A DNA stretch of 64,000 nucleotides from Oxalobacteraceae bacterium CAVE-383 (GTDB lineage Bacteria > Pseudomonadota > Gammaproteobacteria > Burkholderiales > Burkholderiaceae_D). Numbering within the stretch: the stretch's first letter is position 1; every line of letters starts with the position of its first letter. The position numbers were made by a program, and so were the translations under genes. This document shows positions 54,646-64,000 of the stretch, in pieces. Location: positions 1,054,001 to 1,118,000 of the forward strand of contig REGP01000001.1 in the NCBI GenBank assembly GCA_004134995.1, in the 5' to 3' direction. The notes beneath the pieces are model-generated. The model was given only the letters and a program-made list of their open reading frames with translations, searched no databases and had not been told where the DNA came from.

Positions 54646-57003
54646 TCAGTAAGTGTATTTCAGCTCGGCAAAAACGGTTCTTTCCGGAAACGGATGGAAC
54701 AGGAAGTATTTGCGATTGCCGATGTTGTCGATGCCGCCGGCCCCGGTCCAATGCCGGTCGAATTTGTATTGCATGCGGGCATCGGCGACAAAATAGCCCT
54801 CAAATCCCTGATAGGTCGACGTATTCACATCGGTATTATCGACGGTTGAATAAAGACGGCTGCTGTAGCGGCCGGCAAGCGTATAAGCCCAATGATCGTC
54901 CGGCCGGTAACTTGCCACGATCGTGGCGCGAAGCTTCGGCACATAAGGCACGCGCTTGCCCACGGAAGTGGCATCCGGCGTCGCCGCCGGCGCCACATAA
55001 CTGCTGTTGCCGGTAATGACCGCGTCGACATATGTCAGGCTGCCGGTCAGATCGAAGCCATTGATCAATACATTGTTGCGGGACGCCACCAATTCGATGC
55101 CGCGCTGCCTGGTACTGTCGACGTTTTGCGTAAAGCTGCTCGCTACCCCGTTCGGCAGTGTCGATGATTGCGAAATCAGCGCATCCCTGACATGTTCCTC
55201 GAACACCGAGGCGCGCAGCCTGCTGTCTTCCGTCACGCGTTCAAGCGCCAGTTCCGCCGACAGCACCCGTTCCGGCCTCAGGAAAGGATTCGCCTGTACG
55301 AAGGTCGTGCCGACGGCGATGTTCTGATATAACTCGCCGACCGTCGGGAAGCGCAGCGCCTTGCCGAAAGAGCCAGTCACGCTCCACAGATCGCTGGCCT
55401 GCCAGGCGAGCGACAGCTTCGGCGAGAATCCGGACGATGTCACGCCCGGCTGCGTCGTCGCAAAACCGACGCCGCCCGACGTGGAGTAATTAAACCCGTC
55501 AAACGCGCGCCATGATTCATAACGCCCGCCGATGGTGGCGATGATCGACGGCGACAGCCGCCACGCATCCTGCGCCCACAACGCGGATGTCGTGGTCTTG
55601 CCGAGCGAATTGCTGAACAGGCTGCCGTTGCCGCCGGAAACCCAATCGGCGGTGTTATAGGTGGGATTGACCAATTTATATTGATCGTAATGCGCACCGA
55701 AACTGATGATGTGTTTTGTTGCGTCCCCTTCCCCATGCCATATGCCCTTCACATCCGCCGTGCTCCAGCCGGTGCCCGATGCATCGGCAATGGTGCCCGG
55801 CCCCGAATTGAGCGCCGCGGGATAAGGACCGGTGGATGTCCTGGTCAAGTCTTCGCGGTAATAGAAATTGGTGGCGATGGCCTCCCAATCCCAGGGACCC
55901 TGGTTCTTGGCGCGCAGGGACAGGCTTTGCATCAGATGCTGCTGCTGCACTGTATTGCTGGAAAAGCCGGAGATTGCGTTTGCCGCATAGGCATTGCCGT
56001 TGATGTTGACGGCGGTGCCGCCATAATAGGCGGCGCCGGCGGCATCGGTCAGATACGACTCCGCATGCGCTTTCGCATCGTTCTGCCAGATGCCGATGGT
56101 GTAGGCCGCGGTGATCGACGGACTGAAATCGTAGGCCAGTTTCAGCCGCGCGGTATCCTGCACGGTATGCGTGATATTGCCGGCGCCGACCACCAGAATA
56201 TTGCCGCCGGTTTTATTGGTATTGTTGATCGCGCCGCTGATTGTCTGGCCGCCGCCTGCCGCCGCCGTGGACCGGGTTGCGGTAATAAACGTCAACGGCT
56301 GGCTGGAACTGTCGAGGTGATTGGCGCTGAGGCGCCAGGAAAAATCGCCGGACCGATCTCCCAGATACATGCTGGCCTGGGCCGCCGGATCGGTGGAACT
56401 CGTGCCATAAACCGAAGAATTTTGCGTAGCGCCGCTGACCTTGAAGCCAGCCTCGAACTTTTTCGGCATGCTTGTGGTGATCGCCGTGACGGCGCCATAA
56501 GAATTTCCGGGATACATCGCTGAAAAAGGGCCGTACATCACGTCGATCCGCTCGATTTCCTCGGGCGACACCATGAACCATTGCGGCGAGCCGTTGGCGT
56601 TATTGTTGTTGATCAGCGCCGACAACAGGATGCCGTCGGTATACAGGAGCGTGCGCGCGCTGGCGTTGATGCCGGTGGTGCGGCTGGACATCGGCGCCTG
56701 TGTATCGCCGATGAAACGCTGGCGCACCACAACGCTCGGCGTGTATTTCAATACATCCTGCGCATTCATCACGTTGATGCTTTTGGCAGCCTGATCGGCG
56801 GTGACGCTTTCGGTGGTAACCGGCAACTGATTCTGTTCGGCCACTGACCGGGTCGCCTGGACCGTCACCTGCGGCAGGCTGGTATCGGCCTCCTGCGCGA
56901 AGGCGGAAGCCGCAAAGCAGGTAAATACGGCCGTGGCGATGGGGCCGCGGATGCCGCTGCCGGTTTCGACCGGCTTCATTGCTGTATTGGCATGGTTTTT
57001 CAT
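54646..57003 (-). CDS. TonB-dependent outer-membrane receptor of the copper operon
   Basis: The 785-residue protein has a signal peptide (ATAVFTCFAASAFA, before QEAD), a plug domain ('NVMNAQDVLKYTPSVVVRQR', 'IERIDVMYGPFSAMYPGNSYGA') and a 22-strand-type barrel ending in an aromatic residue (ELKYTY). The TonB box is probably 'LPQVTVQATR'. Position downstream of ycnI and the copC-copD fusion suggests import of copper or a copper chelate, although siderophore-type substrates cannot be excluded. GGGAG precedes the ATG. Confidence 0.88.
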   Translation of the reverse strand: MKNHANTAMKPVETGSGIRGPIATAVFTCFAASAFAQEADTSLPQVTVQATRSVAEQNQLPVTTESVTADQAAKSINVMNAQDVLKYTPSVVVRQRFIGDTQAPMSSRTTGINASARTLLYTDGILLSALINNNNANGSPQWFMVSPEEIERIDVMYGPFSAMYPGNSYGAVTAITTSMPKKFEAGFKVSGATQNSSVYGTSSTDPAAQASMYLGDRSGDFSWRLSANHLDSSSQPLTFITATRSTAAAGGGQTISGAINNTNKTGGNILVVGAGNITHTVQDTARLKLAYDFSPSITAAYTIGIWQNDAKAHAESYLTDAAGAAYYGGTAVNINGNAYAANAISGFSSNTVQQQHLMQSLSLRAKNQGPWDWEAIATNFYYREDLTRTSTGPYPAALNSGPGTIADASGTGWSTADVKGIWHGEGDATKHIISFGAHYDQYKLVNPTYNTADWVSGGNGSLFSNSLGKTTTSALWAQDAWRLSPSIIATIGGRYESWRAFDGFNYSTSGGVGFATTQPGVTSSGFSPKLSLAWQASDLWSVTGSFGKALRFPTVGELYQNIAVGTTFVQANPFLRPERVLSAELALERVTEDSRLRASVFEEHVRDALISQSSTLPNGVASSFTQNVDSTRQRGIELVASRNNVLINGFDLTGSLTYVDAVITGNSSYVAPAATPDATSVGKRVPYVPKLRATIVASYRPDDHWAYTLAGRYSSRLYSTVDNTDVNTSTYQGFEGYFVADARMQYKFDRHWTGAGGIDNIGNRKYFLFHPFPERTVFAELKYTY

Positions 57004-57035
57004 TTTGTCTCCCTCTTGTTATTTATGCGGCACGA

Positions 57036-58724
57036 TCAGAATGCAATATTCACGTCCTGCTCCAGCGACGTCGTTTCAAAATCCGATATCAGCACATCGA
57101 TGCGCACATGCCAGCGGCCCGGCGCCGGCAGCGCGAACGGATCGACCGTCCAACTGCCGTTGTCGATGCCGCGATGCGCGTCTTTTTGCAAAGGTTCGAT
57201 GCCGAGCGCAGGATTGGAAAACTGCAGCGATATCTCCTTTGCATCGAGCGGGCTGAAATCGGCGGCCTGCACGAACAGCGCGGCGAGCAGGCGGCGATCC
57301 GGCTGCGGTTTCAGGCTCAGGTCGACCATCGCCTTTTCGCCATGGATATGGATATTGACCGGTGCAGGATGCACCGGCGCAAGCGCACGCGGCGGCGGCG
57401 TAAAACGCCAGGTGGTGGCCAGCGCCAGGATCAACAGCACCAATCCGAGTTCGACGCAGATCAGGCGCCGCATCCAAAGACGCGCCCTGGCAGCCCTATG
57501 ATCCGTTTGCACCTCACGTTGCACGCGCCCGGTCAGCGCATAGCGGTTGACCGCCGCAACCAGCAGCAGCAATAGCGCCAGAATCAGCTTGGCGCTCAAG
57601 ATCCTGCCATAATCGGTGCGCCAAAGCGATGCCACGCCATCCAGTTGCAACCATGCGAGGGTCGCGCCGCTGGCCAGCAACAACGCCAGTACCCAGGGGA
57701 TCATGCGGGAGAACCGCAGTAGCACGGCGATGCGTCCACCGGATTCGGCGCGCTCGCGCAACAGCAGCAACAACGGCAGCAGCGAGCCGACCCAAATGGC
57801 GATCGTCATTCCATGCAAAAACACGGCGGGACGGGCCAGCCATTGCGGCGCCGCCGAACTGGCGTGGCCGCTGGCGGCCAATGCCGCGCCCAGCAGCACC
57901 ACGGCGGCAGCGGCGCTGATCCGCCGCAAAGGCTTGCCCGCAACGCCGATGGCGATGCACGCGGCAATCGCCGCTCCCGCCATCCGCCATGCCGTCAGGC
58001 CATAGGCGGTGGCCAGGCTGGCGCGCCACGGCGCCCAAGTGCCCAAGGCATTCCAGGGCAGCGCCAATGCATCCAGCCCTTGCAGGCCGACCGCCAATGG
58101 CAGCAACAACAAGGCGGCCACGGATACGCCGGCAGCCCAGCGCCAGGAGAACTCGCCCGGCCCGGCGAGATCTTCCTTCACAAAGGCGCGAAACACAGCC
58201 GCGCCAACGCCGATGAACAAGCTCAGATACAACGCCAGCCGGACGCTCCAGATCGCCGCCATCAGCGACGGCGGCATCGTTGCGGCGCTCGCCTGCGCCA
58301 TGGCGTTCGCACCGGAACGCGCGCCGATCGAATACGTCAGGGAACCGCCGACCGGATGGCCATCCGCGGAAACCACCCGCCAGCTGAGCAGATAGGTGCC
58401 GTCGGCGCCGGCGCCGGTATCGGGCAGGCTGAGTTTCAACCCGTCGTCAATCGCGGCAACCTGCGTCAGCGGCTGCACCGAGCCGTCCGGTAAGGCCAGT
58501 TTGAACACCAATGGCGCGACGGGTTCGTTGAAATGCAGCGTGACGCCGGCCGGCGCGGCGCGCAGCATCGCGCCGTCGGCCGGTGCGGTATCGAGCAGGG
58601 AGGCATGGGCAAAGGCGCCGCCGGCCGCCAGCTGCAGCAATCCGAATAAAAGCAGGCCACGCGCCAGGCGCCGCCCGGCCGGCCGCAGCGCCGCCGCCAG
58701 CATGCGTATGCATATCAGGATCAT
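57036..58724 (-). CDS. CopC-CopD fusion copper-handling membrane protein (YcnJ-like)
   Basis: The 562-residue protein has a signal sequence followed by a CopC domain whose mature N-terminus would begin with copper-binding H40 (AHASLLDTAPADGAML); D121 and H123 (SADGHPVGGSLTYSIG) complete the usual Cu(II) site. A CopD domain with eight or so membrane helices follows (HGMTIAIWVGSLLPLLLLL), and then a C-terminal periplasmic beta domain of FixH/YtkA type. This layout matches Bacillus YcnJ, a copper uptake protein. The gene lies between ycnI and the TonB receptor gene, 31-32 bp from each. Confidence 0.9.
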   Translation of the reverse strand: MILICIRMLAAALRPAGRRLARGLLLFGLLQLAAGGAFAHASLLDTAPADGAMLRAAPAGVTLHFNEPVAPLVFKLALPDGSVQPLTQVAAIDDGLKLSLPDTGAGADGTYLLSWRVVSADGHPVGGSLTYSIGARSGANAMAQASAATMPPSLMAAIWSVRLALYLSLFIGVGAAVFRAFVKEDLAGPGEFSWRWAAGVSVAALLLLPLAVGLQGLDALALPWNALGTWAPWRASLATAYGLTAWRMAGAAIAACIAIGVAGKPLRRISAAAAVVLLGAALAASGHASSAAPQWLARPAVFLHGMTIAIWVGSLLPLLLLLRERAESGGRIAVLLRFSRMIPWVLALLLASGATLAWLQLDGVASLWRTDYGRILSAKLILALLLLLVAAVNRYALTGRVQREVQTDHRAARARLWMRRLICVELGLVLLILALATTWRFTPPPRALAPVHPAPVNIHIHGEKAMVDLSLKPQPDRRLLAALFVQAADFSPLDAKEISLQFSNPALGIEPLQKDAHRGIDNGSWTVDPFALPAPGRWHVRIDVLISDFETTSLEQDVNIAF

Positions 58725-58755
58725 GATTTATCCGTGCGCGAACACGGCTCCGGTA

Positions 58756-59271
58756 TCAGGATTTAGGCTGCAAGGTCAGGTGCGGCGCCGGCTTCTCGGA
58801 AGGCTGTTTCAGATCGATCCAGCGTTCCGTGCCCTTTTCGCATTCCTGCACCACCGGAAAATATACGATCTGTCCGGCTTGCAAATCGGATGTCAGATAG
58901 GCCTGAAAAACGAATTCGTCGAAATAGGCGTCCGGCAGTTTGCCGGTCCATGACACTTCGCGCACGCCGGAACCTACCTGGGCGCCGTGCAATGCATATG
59001 CCTTCGGATACGCGCCTTCGACCAGATCGATCTTCCAGCCGGCTTTCGGCTGCGGCTTGACGGCGATCACGCCTTCGGGAATGCGTACGCGTATCTTCAG
59101 GGTGGCCGAACCCTTGCAGCCGTGCGGCACCTTGAATACCGCCTTGTAATAGCTGCCGGCGCTTGCCTGCGGATTGTCCAGCGTGATGTGGGCGCATGCC
59201 GGACAGGACGCAAACGCGGATGCACTGAGGACGGCGGCCAAAGCCGGCGCCCGGAAACGGAATGAAAACAT
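58756..59271 (-). CDS. YcnI-like (DUF1775) periplasmic copper-binding protein
   Basis: The 171-residue protein has a signal peptide ending CPACA, so that the mature chain would begin with H28 (HITLDNPQASAGSYYKAVF). This N-terminal histidine is the copper ligand described for YcnI proteins. Other family phrases are 'VPHGCKGSATLKIRVRIPEG' and 'AGQIVYFPVVQECEKG'. It would bind Cu(II) in the periplasm and hand it to the CopC-CopD fusion encoded next. AGGTG before the ATG supports the start; the in-frame extension upstream is GC-rich non-coding sequence. Confidence 0.92.
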   Translation of the reverse strand: MFSFRFRAPALAAVLSASAFASCPACAHITLDNPQASAGSYYKAVFKVPHGCKGSATLKIRVRIPEGVIAVKPQPKAGWKIDLVEGAYPKAYALHGAQVGSGVREVSWTGKLPDAYFDEFVFQAYLTSDLQAGQIVYFPVVQECEKGTERWIDLKQPSEKPAPHLTLQPKS

Positions 59272-59365
59272 GAAAATCACCTCGATGAATGATGCGCCGG
59301 TCGGAACTGGCCGACGGCGAAACGACGAGCCGGCCGCTCCTTCAGGAACGGTCAGCCGCGAAAAT

Positions 59366-59785
59366 TCAGGCGAGGTGGAATGGGGGCGCGCGCGAACCCA
59401 GCGGCGGCCCTTGAGACAGGATGGCGGGCAATGGCGCCGCATGCGGTACGGATTGAACGGAAGTAAGCAGCAAGGGCATGCCGGCCAGCGCAAGGGCCGT
59501 CGACGGCAAGGCCGGCAATGTGCTCAGGACGCTGAACGGGCAATCGCTCGATCGGCCTTGATGACTCGGCGCATCGCCGGTAGCCGGCGCGCCATGGCGG
59601 GCATCGACCGTAATGCTCTTGATGCCGCTGCTGGTGCAGAAGGCCATTTCCAGGCGGCCGTCGCGCAAGGCGCTTGCACTCGGCATGAAGCCGGCCGGCA
59701 CCAGCGCGCGCAGCGACAACGCCAGCAGCATCACGCAAAGCGCGATGCGATGGAAGCCGGAAGTCCGTTGTCGTGGAAATAACAT
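59366..59785 (-). CDS. DUF2946 family small exported protein
   Basis: The 139-residue protein has a hydrophobic N-terminus (IALCVMLLALSLRALVPAGFMPSAS). The family's 'LRALVPAGFMPS' phrase is followed by 'FCTSSGIKSI' and 'SSDCPFSVL'. DUF2946 proteins commonly accompany copper-related TonB receptors, and here the gene begins the leftward copper operon, 94 bp before ycnI. The cysteines could bind metal, but this is inference. Few other features are visible. Confidence 0.78.
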   Translation of the reverse strand: MLFPRQRTSGFHRIALCVMLLALSLRALVPAGFMPSASALRDGRLEMAFCTSSGIKSITVDARHGAPATGDAPSHQGRSSDCPFSVLSTLPALPSTALALAGMPLLLTSVQSVPHAAPLPAILSQGPPLGSRAPPFHLA

Positions 59786-59801
59786 GGCGGGATTGTAGCA
59801 G

Positions 59802-60593
59802 CTAATTCACGGGTTGCCGCTGCCGTACCTGTTCGAAAAAGCAAATGGCGGCGGCCGCGGCGACATTCAGCGACTCCATCCGGCCCAGGTGCGGAATCAC
59901 GATCTGCGTGGTGGCGCAATCCAGCAGGTCCTGCGCCACGCCCTGCCCTTCATGTCCGAACAGCCAGGCAACCGGCTGCCGCAGATCGGCCTGAAACAGA
60001 CTGGTTTGCGCGTAGGAGCTGGTTGCCAGCACCGGCACCGCGGCCTGCCCGGCGACCTCGACCAGATCGGTGTTTTCATGGATATCGAGCAGAAAGTGCG
60101 CGCCCATGCCGGCCCGCAATACCTTCGGCGACCAGGCCGAAGCGGTGCCCGCGGAGCAATAGATTTTCCGGATGCCGGCCGCCGCGGCGCTGCGCAGGAT
60201 CGATCCCAGATTGCCGGGATCCTGCAGATTGTCCAGCAGCACCGCCGATTGATCCAGCGCCGCCGGCAATGGCGGCCGCGGCGTTTCGATCGCGAACAGC
60301 AGGCCGACGCCGTGCTCGACCTGGCTCAAGCCGCCATACAGCGCATCCGGCAATACGACGCATTGCGTGCGCGCGGCATCGCATTGCGCCAGGATTTGCG
60401 CGACTTCCGGATTGGCGCGGCCGCTTTCGGAAGCAATGCACAGCAGCGGCTGGCCGGCGCTTTGCAGAAAGCTTTGCGCCAGGTGCACGCCATCGAGCAG
60501 CGTGCGGCCGGCTTTGCGCCGGGCCGCGCCGCTGCCGGCCAGCTGCTTGAGTTCCTTGTATAGCGGATTATCGCGCGAGCTGATTTGCTTCAC
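59802..60593 (-). CDS. TrmH/SpoU-family RNA 2'-O-methyltransferase
   Basis: The 263-residue SPOUT enzyme has an N-terminal substrate-binding domain and the three knot motifs: '[21 protein letters not shown]', 'LFGHEGQGV' and '[19 protein letters not shown]'. It methylates a ribose in rRNA or tRNA with S-adenosylmethionine; the exact target is not deducible. The start is GTG, overlapping the rnhB stop (GTGA), so the two are translationally coupled. Confidence 0.92.
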   Translation of the reverse strand: MKQISSRDNPLYKELKQLAGSGAARRKAGRTLLDGVHLAQSFLQSAGQPLLCIASESGRANPEVAQILAQCDAARTQCVVLPDALYGGLSQVEHGVGLLFAIETPRPPLPAALDQSAVLLDNLQDPGNLGSILRSAAAAGIRKIYCSAGTASAWSPKVLRAGMGAHFLLDIHENTDLVEVAGQAAVPVLATSSYAQTSLFQADLRQPVAWLFGHEGQGVAQDLLDCATTQIVIPHLGRMESLNVAAAAAICFFEQVRQRQPVN

Positions 60594-61219
60594 GCCGGCT
60601 CCACGCCGTTCAGCAAGGCGCGCACCGGCGCATAGGAGCGGCGATGCACCGGCGAGACGCCGTGCAATTGCAGGCGCGCCAGATGCAGCTCGGTGGGATA
60701 GCCCTTGTGCTGGTCGAATCCGTAATTAGGATAAATCAGATGCAGTTCGCACAGCGCGGCATCGCGCGCGGTCTTGGCCAGGATCGATGCGGCTGAAATG
60801 GCCGCCACCTTGTCGTCGCCGCCGACGATCGCTTCGGAACGGACGGCCATGACCGGGCAGCGGTTGCCGTCGATCAGCGCCAGCGTCGGCAAGGTCGACA
60901 AGGCTTCGACCGCGCGCCGCATGGCGAGCATGCTGGCATGGAGGATATTGAGGGTATCGATTTCCTGTTCGGAACACTGGGCGATGGCCCATGCCACGGC
61001 ATGCGCCTTGATTTCTTCAGCCAGTTGTTCGCGCGTGGACGCGGTCAGTTTCTTGGAGTCGCGCAGGCCGGCGATCGGGCGTTGCGCGTCGAGAATGACC
61101 GCCGCCGCGAACACCGGCCCGGCCAGCGGCCCGCGCCCGGCTTCGTCGACGCCGCAAATGATCTCGCCGGCATAATCGAACAGCGACAAGGTCGGCTCCA
61201 CGTATTTTGTTCGCTTCAT
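60590..61219 (-). CDS. rnhB: Ribonuclease HII
   Basis: The 209-residue enzyme removes RNA from RNA-DNA hybrids and single ribonucleotides from DNA. The catalytic motif '[15 protein letters not shown]' (Asp-Glu), 'LRDSKKL' and '[10 protein letters not shown]' with further acidic residues are intact. The ATG before KRTKYVEP gives the usual length; an upstream in-frame extension overlaps lpxB and is excluded. Order lpxB-rnhB-methyltransferase is typical of betaproteobacteria. Confidence 0.95.
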   Translation of the reverse strand: MKRTKYVEPTLSLFDYAGEIICGVDEAGRGPLAGPVFAAAVILDAQRPIAGLRDSKKLTASTREQLAEEIKAHAVAWAIAQCSEQEIDTLNILHASMLAMRRAVEALSTLPTLALIDGNRCPVMAVRSEAIVGGDDKVAAISAASILAKTARDAALCELHLIYPNYGFDQHKGYPTELHLARLQLHGVSPVHRRSYAPVRALLNGVEPA

Positions 61220-61232
61220 CCCCACGCGTCCT

Positions 61233-62396
61233 TTATTTCCTTGTGCGCGCCAGCATCTGGCAAACCGCCTGGGCGCTTTCGCTGGCGGTGTCGCGCAGCA
61301 AACTGTGATGCATGTCGGTAAAACGCTGGCGCAATGCGCTCTTGCGCGCCGGGTCCGCCATCTGGCTCCACAGCGCATCGGCCAATGCCTGCGGCGTAAC
61401 GGCGTTCTGCAACAGCTCAGGCACCAGGAATTCCCGCGCCAGAATATTCGGCAGGCCAATCCAGGGCTGGTAGCTCATATGGCGCAGAATATGCCAGGTG
61501 GCGGCCATCATTTTATAAGCAATCACCATCGGCTTCTTGAACAGGGCCACTTCCAGCGAGGCCGTGCCGGAGGCCACCAGCACGCCGTCGGCGGCGGCCA
61601 GCGCCACATGCGACTGGCCGTCCAGTATCTGCAACGGCACGTCGGCGAGGCCGGCTTCGGCCAGCAGGGATTCGAAATACTGCCGCTGGCGCGGTCCCGC
61701 CATGGGCGCCACCAGGCGCATTTTCGGATCGCGCCGCAACAGCAGTTTCGCCGCCGCGATGAAGCTGACGGCATTATATTTGAGTTCGGACATGCGGCTG
61801 CCGGGCAGCACGGCCACGATGGTTGCATCGGCATCCAGCCCAAGCGCGGCGCGCGCGGCGGCGACGTCCGGTTCCATCGGAATGATCTCGGCCAGCGGAT
61901 GGCCGACGTAGGTTACCGGAATGCCTGCTTTGCGATACAGCGCTTCCTCGAACGGAAAAATCACCAGCATGTGCGAAGCGGCGCGCGCGATCTTGCGGAT
62001 GCGTCCGCCGCGCCAGGCCCAGATCGACGGACTGATGAAGTGCATGGTCGGAATGCCGGCGCTTTTCAGATCGGCTTCCAGCCCGAGATTGAAATCCGGC
62101 GCATCGACGCCGATGAACAGATCCGGCTGCCGCGCCAGCAGGCTATCGCGCAAGGCGATCTGGATGCCCTTGATTTCGCGGTAGTGGCGCGCCACTTCGA
62201 ACAGGCCGTTGACCGACAGTTTTTCCATCGGCCAATCGCTGACGAAACCGTATTGCGCCATGCGTTCGCCGCCGATGCCATGCAGCGAAGCATCCGGCAG
62301 ATGCGGGCGCAAACCCGACAACAGCCGGCTGGCCAGCAGATCGCCGGAACTCTCGCCGGCGACCATTGCAATCGATATATTATCGGATGATGCCAC
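61233..62396 (-). CDS. lpxB: Lipid-A-disaccharide synthase
   Basis: The 387-residue glycosyltransferase (family 19) joins UDP-2,3-diacylglucosamine and lipid X to form the lipid A disaccharide. Conserved parts: '[18 protein letters not shown]', '[10 protein letters not shown]', '[17 protein letters not shown]', 'LPGSRMSE' and 'VASGTASLE'. The GTG start, ten codons before the internal ATG of AMVAGE, has GAGG at proper spacing and overlaps the lpxA end by 17 bp; starting at the internal ATG (62366) would cut into the first strand. Confidence 0.95.
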   Translation of the reverse strand: MASSDNISIAMVAGESSGDLLASRLLSGLRPHLPDASLHGIGGERMAQYGFVSDWPMEKLSVNGLFEVARHYREIKGIQIALRDSLLARQPDLFIGVDAPDFNLGLEADLKSAGIPTMHFISPSIWAWRGGRIRKIARAASHMLVIFPFEEALYRKAGIPVTYVGHPLAEIIPMEPDVAAARAALGLDADATIVAVLPGSRMSELKYNAVSFIAAAKLLLRRDPKMRLVAPMAGPRQRQYFESLLAEAGLADVPLQILDGQSHVALAAADGVLVASGTASLEVALFKKPMVIAYKMMAATWHILRHMSYQPWIGLPNILAREFLVPELLQNAVTPQALADALWSQMADPARKSALRQRFTDMHHSLLRDTASESAQAVCQMLARTRK

Positions 62397-63168
62397 GGGG
62401 CGATGCCTCGATGAACTGGCGCAGCAGGCGCAGATGCGGCGCCGCATCGGCCGAACGCTGTTCCTCTTCCAGCAAGGCTGCCTTGGCCTCTTCCAGCGGC
62501 AAGCCGGCGCGGTATACCAGCTTGTAGCCGCGCTTGATGGCCTGGATCTGGTCCACACTGAAGCCGCGCCGGCGCAGGCCTTCGCTGTTGATGCCGACCG
62601 GCACCGCCCGGTTGCCCGCCGCGGTCACGAACGGCGGCACGTCCTGGCTGACCGCCGCGGTAAAAGCCGTCATTGCATGCGCGCCGATATGGCAGAACTG
62701 GTGCACCGTGGTGAATCCACCCAGGAATACCCAATCGCCCAGATGAACGTGGCCGGCCAGCGTTGCATTATTGGCGAGGATCAGGTGATTGCCGAGCTGG
62801 CAGTCGTGCGCCACGTGCACATACGCCATGATCAGGTTGTCGCTGCCGAGCCGGGTCACACCGGCGTCCTGCGCCGTGCCGAGATTGAGCGTGACGAATT
62901 CGCGCACGGTATTGCGGTCGCCGATTTCCAGGCCGGTTTCCTCGCCGGCGTATTTCTTGTCCTGCGGCGCGGCGCCGATCGAGCTGAATTGATAAAAGGT
63001 ATTGTCCCGGCCGATGGCGGTGCGGCCTTGAATGACGACATGCGGACCGATTTTGGTGCCGGCGCCGATGCTGACATGCGGGCCGATGACCGCATAGGGG
63101 CCGACTTCGACGCTGGCATCCAGCTGCGCGCCCGCCTCGATGATGGCGGTGGGATGAATGTTCGCCAT
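62380..63168 (-). CDS. lpxA: UDP-N-acetylglucosamine O-acyltransferase
   Basis: The 262-residue left-handed beta-helix enzyme performs the first committed step of lipid A synthesis. Hexapeptide repeats run from 'IHPTAIIEAGAQLDASVEVG' onward, with the catalytic His in the 'AYVHVAHDCQLGN' segment, and a C-terminal helical domain (LLEEEQRSADAAPHLRLLRQ). The ATG four bases after the fabZ stop gives the usual length. Co-transcribed with lpxD, fabZ and lpxB. Confidence 0.96.
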   Translation of the reverse strand: MANIHPTAIIEAGAQLDASVEVGPYAVIGPHVSIGAGTKIGPHVVIQGRTAIGRDNTFYQFSSIGAAPQDKKYAGEETGLEIGDRNTVREFVTLNLGTAQDAGVTRLGSDNLIMAYVHVAHDCQLGNHLILANNATLAGHVHLGDWVFLGGFTTVHQFCHIGAHAMTAFTAAVSQDVPPFVTAAGNRAVPVGINSEGLRRRGFSVDQIQAIKRGYKLVYRAGLPLEEAKAALLEEEQRSADAAPHLRLLRQFIEASPRGIIR

Positions 63169-63172
63169 GGAA

Positions 63173-63637
63173 TCAGGCCGTTTTGCTGGCGTCGTCGGCA
63201 TTGCGCATGGTGCACATCAGGTCGGCTTCGACCGCCAGTTGTCCATCGACCGTCGCGGTCGCACGGTATTTCCAGATGCCGCGCGCGCAGCGGGTGATTT
63301 CGACGTCCATTTTCAACTGGTCGCCGGGTTCGACCGGCCGCTTGAAACGGGCATTGTCGATGCCGATGAAGTACACCACGGTGCTGGCGTCGGGCTTTCT
63401 GCCTTCGGTCAGGAACGACAGCAACGCCGCGGTTTGCGCCAGCGCTTCGATCATCAGCACACCCGGCATGACCGGCTTGTGCGGAAAATGGCCGTTGAAG
63501 AATTCTTCATTGACGGTGACGTTCTTGATCGCGGTAATGGTTTTGCCGCTTTCCCAGTTCAGCACCCGGTCGACCAGCAGCATCGGATAGCGGTGCGGGA
63601 GGTATTCCTTGATTTGGTTGATGTCGAGGCTATTCAT
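63173..63637 (-). CDS. fabZ: 3-hydroxyacyl-ACP dehydratase FabZ
   Basis: The 154-residue hot-dog-fold enzyme dehydrates 3-hydroxyacyl-ACP in fatty acid elongation. The catalytic segment '[20 protein letters not shown]' holds the active-site His, and the Glu lies in '[10 protein letters not shown]'. Its ATG overlaps the lpxD end by eight bases, so lipid A and fatty acid genes are coupled. Confidence 0.96.
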   Translation of the reverse strand: MNSLDINQIKEYLPHRYPMLLVDRVLNWESGKTITAIKNVTVNEEFFNGHFPHKPVMPGVLMIEALAQTAALLSFLTEGRKPDASTVVYFIGIDNARFKRPVEPGDQLKMDVEITRCARGIWKYRATATVDGQLAVEADLMCTMRNADDASKTA

Positions 63638-64000
63638 TCGTATCTTCTTCGGTAAGCGATTTAATCAATTTTTCCATCGCGCGCATTTTCTCACGCATCG
63701 CGGGTAAATTACGCAGCAAGGCAGCAGATTTTTCCCAATCGCCATGCTTTGTGATCGGATAGAAGCCGGTGTACTGGCCCGGTTCGGCGATCGAGCGCAT
63801 GGCCAGCGTGCCGGCCGAGACATGGACCCGGTCGGCAATGGTGATGTGGCCGTGGATCATCGCGGCGCCGCCGATCGAGCAGTATTTGCCGATGATCGCG
63901 CTGCCGGCGATGCCGGCGCATGCGGCAATCGCGGTGTGGTCGCCGATCTGGCAGTTGTGCGCGATCTGGATCTGATTGTCGAGCTTGACGCCGTTGCCGA
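63630..64000 (-). CDS. lpxD: UDP-3-O-acylglucosamine N-acyltransferase, C-terminal part
   Basis: The frame is open to the right edge of the window, so only the last ~123 codons are present. The visible part has hexapeptide repeats ('[20 protein letters not shown]', '[20 protein letters not shown]') including the conserved catalytic-region His of LpxD, and ends with a helical tail ([15 protein letters not shown]). LpxD adds the N-linked hydroxyacyl chain in lipid A synthesis. Gene order with fabZ-lpxA-lpxB confirms the call. Confidence 0.92.
   Translation of the reverse strand, partial: GNGVKLDNQIQIAHNCQIGDHTAIAACAGIAGSAIIGKYCSIGGAAMIHGHITIADRVHVSAGTLAMRSIAEPGQYTGFYPITKHGDWEKSAALLRNLPAMREKMRAMEKLIKSLTEEDTNE

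Overview
The window is a 64 kb chromosomal segment of a Gram-negative bacterium, most likely a betaproteobacterium of the Burkholderiales (Oxalobacteraceae-like). This is inferred from gene content and order: an imuA-imuB-dnaE2 SOS cassette with a consensus LexA box, the yciB-bolA-peptidylprolyl isomerase run, and the lpxD-fabZ-lpxA-lpxB-rnhB block. It is mostly GC-rich and tightly packed. The left 4.7 kb and a small stretch around 51.3-52.2 kb are visibly richer in A+T.

Layout. 1-4 kb: three co-oriented genes for exported proteins built of Ig-like/DUF11-type modules (the first runs off the window). They are separated by a 670 bp AT-rich gap from a divergent RcsB/BvgA-like regulator and its hybrid kinase (4.7-8.7 kb). 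8.7-16 kb: an AsmA-family protein divergent from the LexA-controlled mutasome imuA-imuB-dnaE2. 16-18.5 kb: a small unknown protein, nadE and galU. 18.5-23 kb: a compact four-gene operon encoding a cupredoxin-like exported protein, a membrane GGDEF/EAL protein, a DUF3034 protein and a lipoprotein form of truncated haemoglobin. This is the best candidate here for an undescribed system. 23-28.3 kb: a TetR regulator divergent from a tripartite efflux pump (NodT-like channel, EmrA, EmrB).

28-40 kb: glutathione-dependent formaldehyde detoxification (adhC-fghA), an orphan oligopeptide-type binding protein, an MFS exporter, a complete hipBA module, a BASS transporter, selO-msrB, then yciB-bolA-PPIase ending in strong tandem hairpins. 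40-48 kb: a chemoreceptor divergent from cheV, then purL. A 112 bp near-perfect palindromic element lies between purL and a BON-domain lipoprotein gene. 48.6-52.2 kb: a DadA-like oxidoreductase, a permease-less YbbA-like ATPase divergent from tesA with overlapping start codons and a 12-bp minisatellite, and an AT-rich glycosyltransferase gene. 52.5-60 kb: ppiD, then a copper-handling operon (DUF2946, YcnI, CopC-CopD fusion, TonB receptor). 60-64 kb: an SpoU methyltransferase, rnhB, lpxB, lpxA, fabZ and a partial lpxD.

No rRNA, tRNA, CRISPR array, intact insertion sequence or prophage was recognised. All functional calls rest on sequence motifs and known gene order read by eye; no database search was run.
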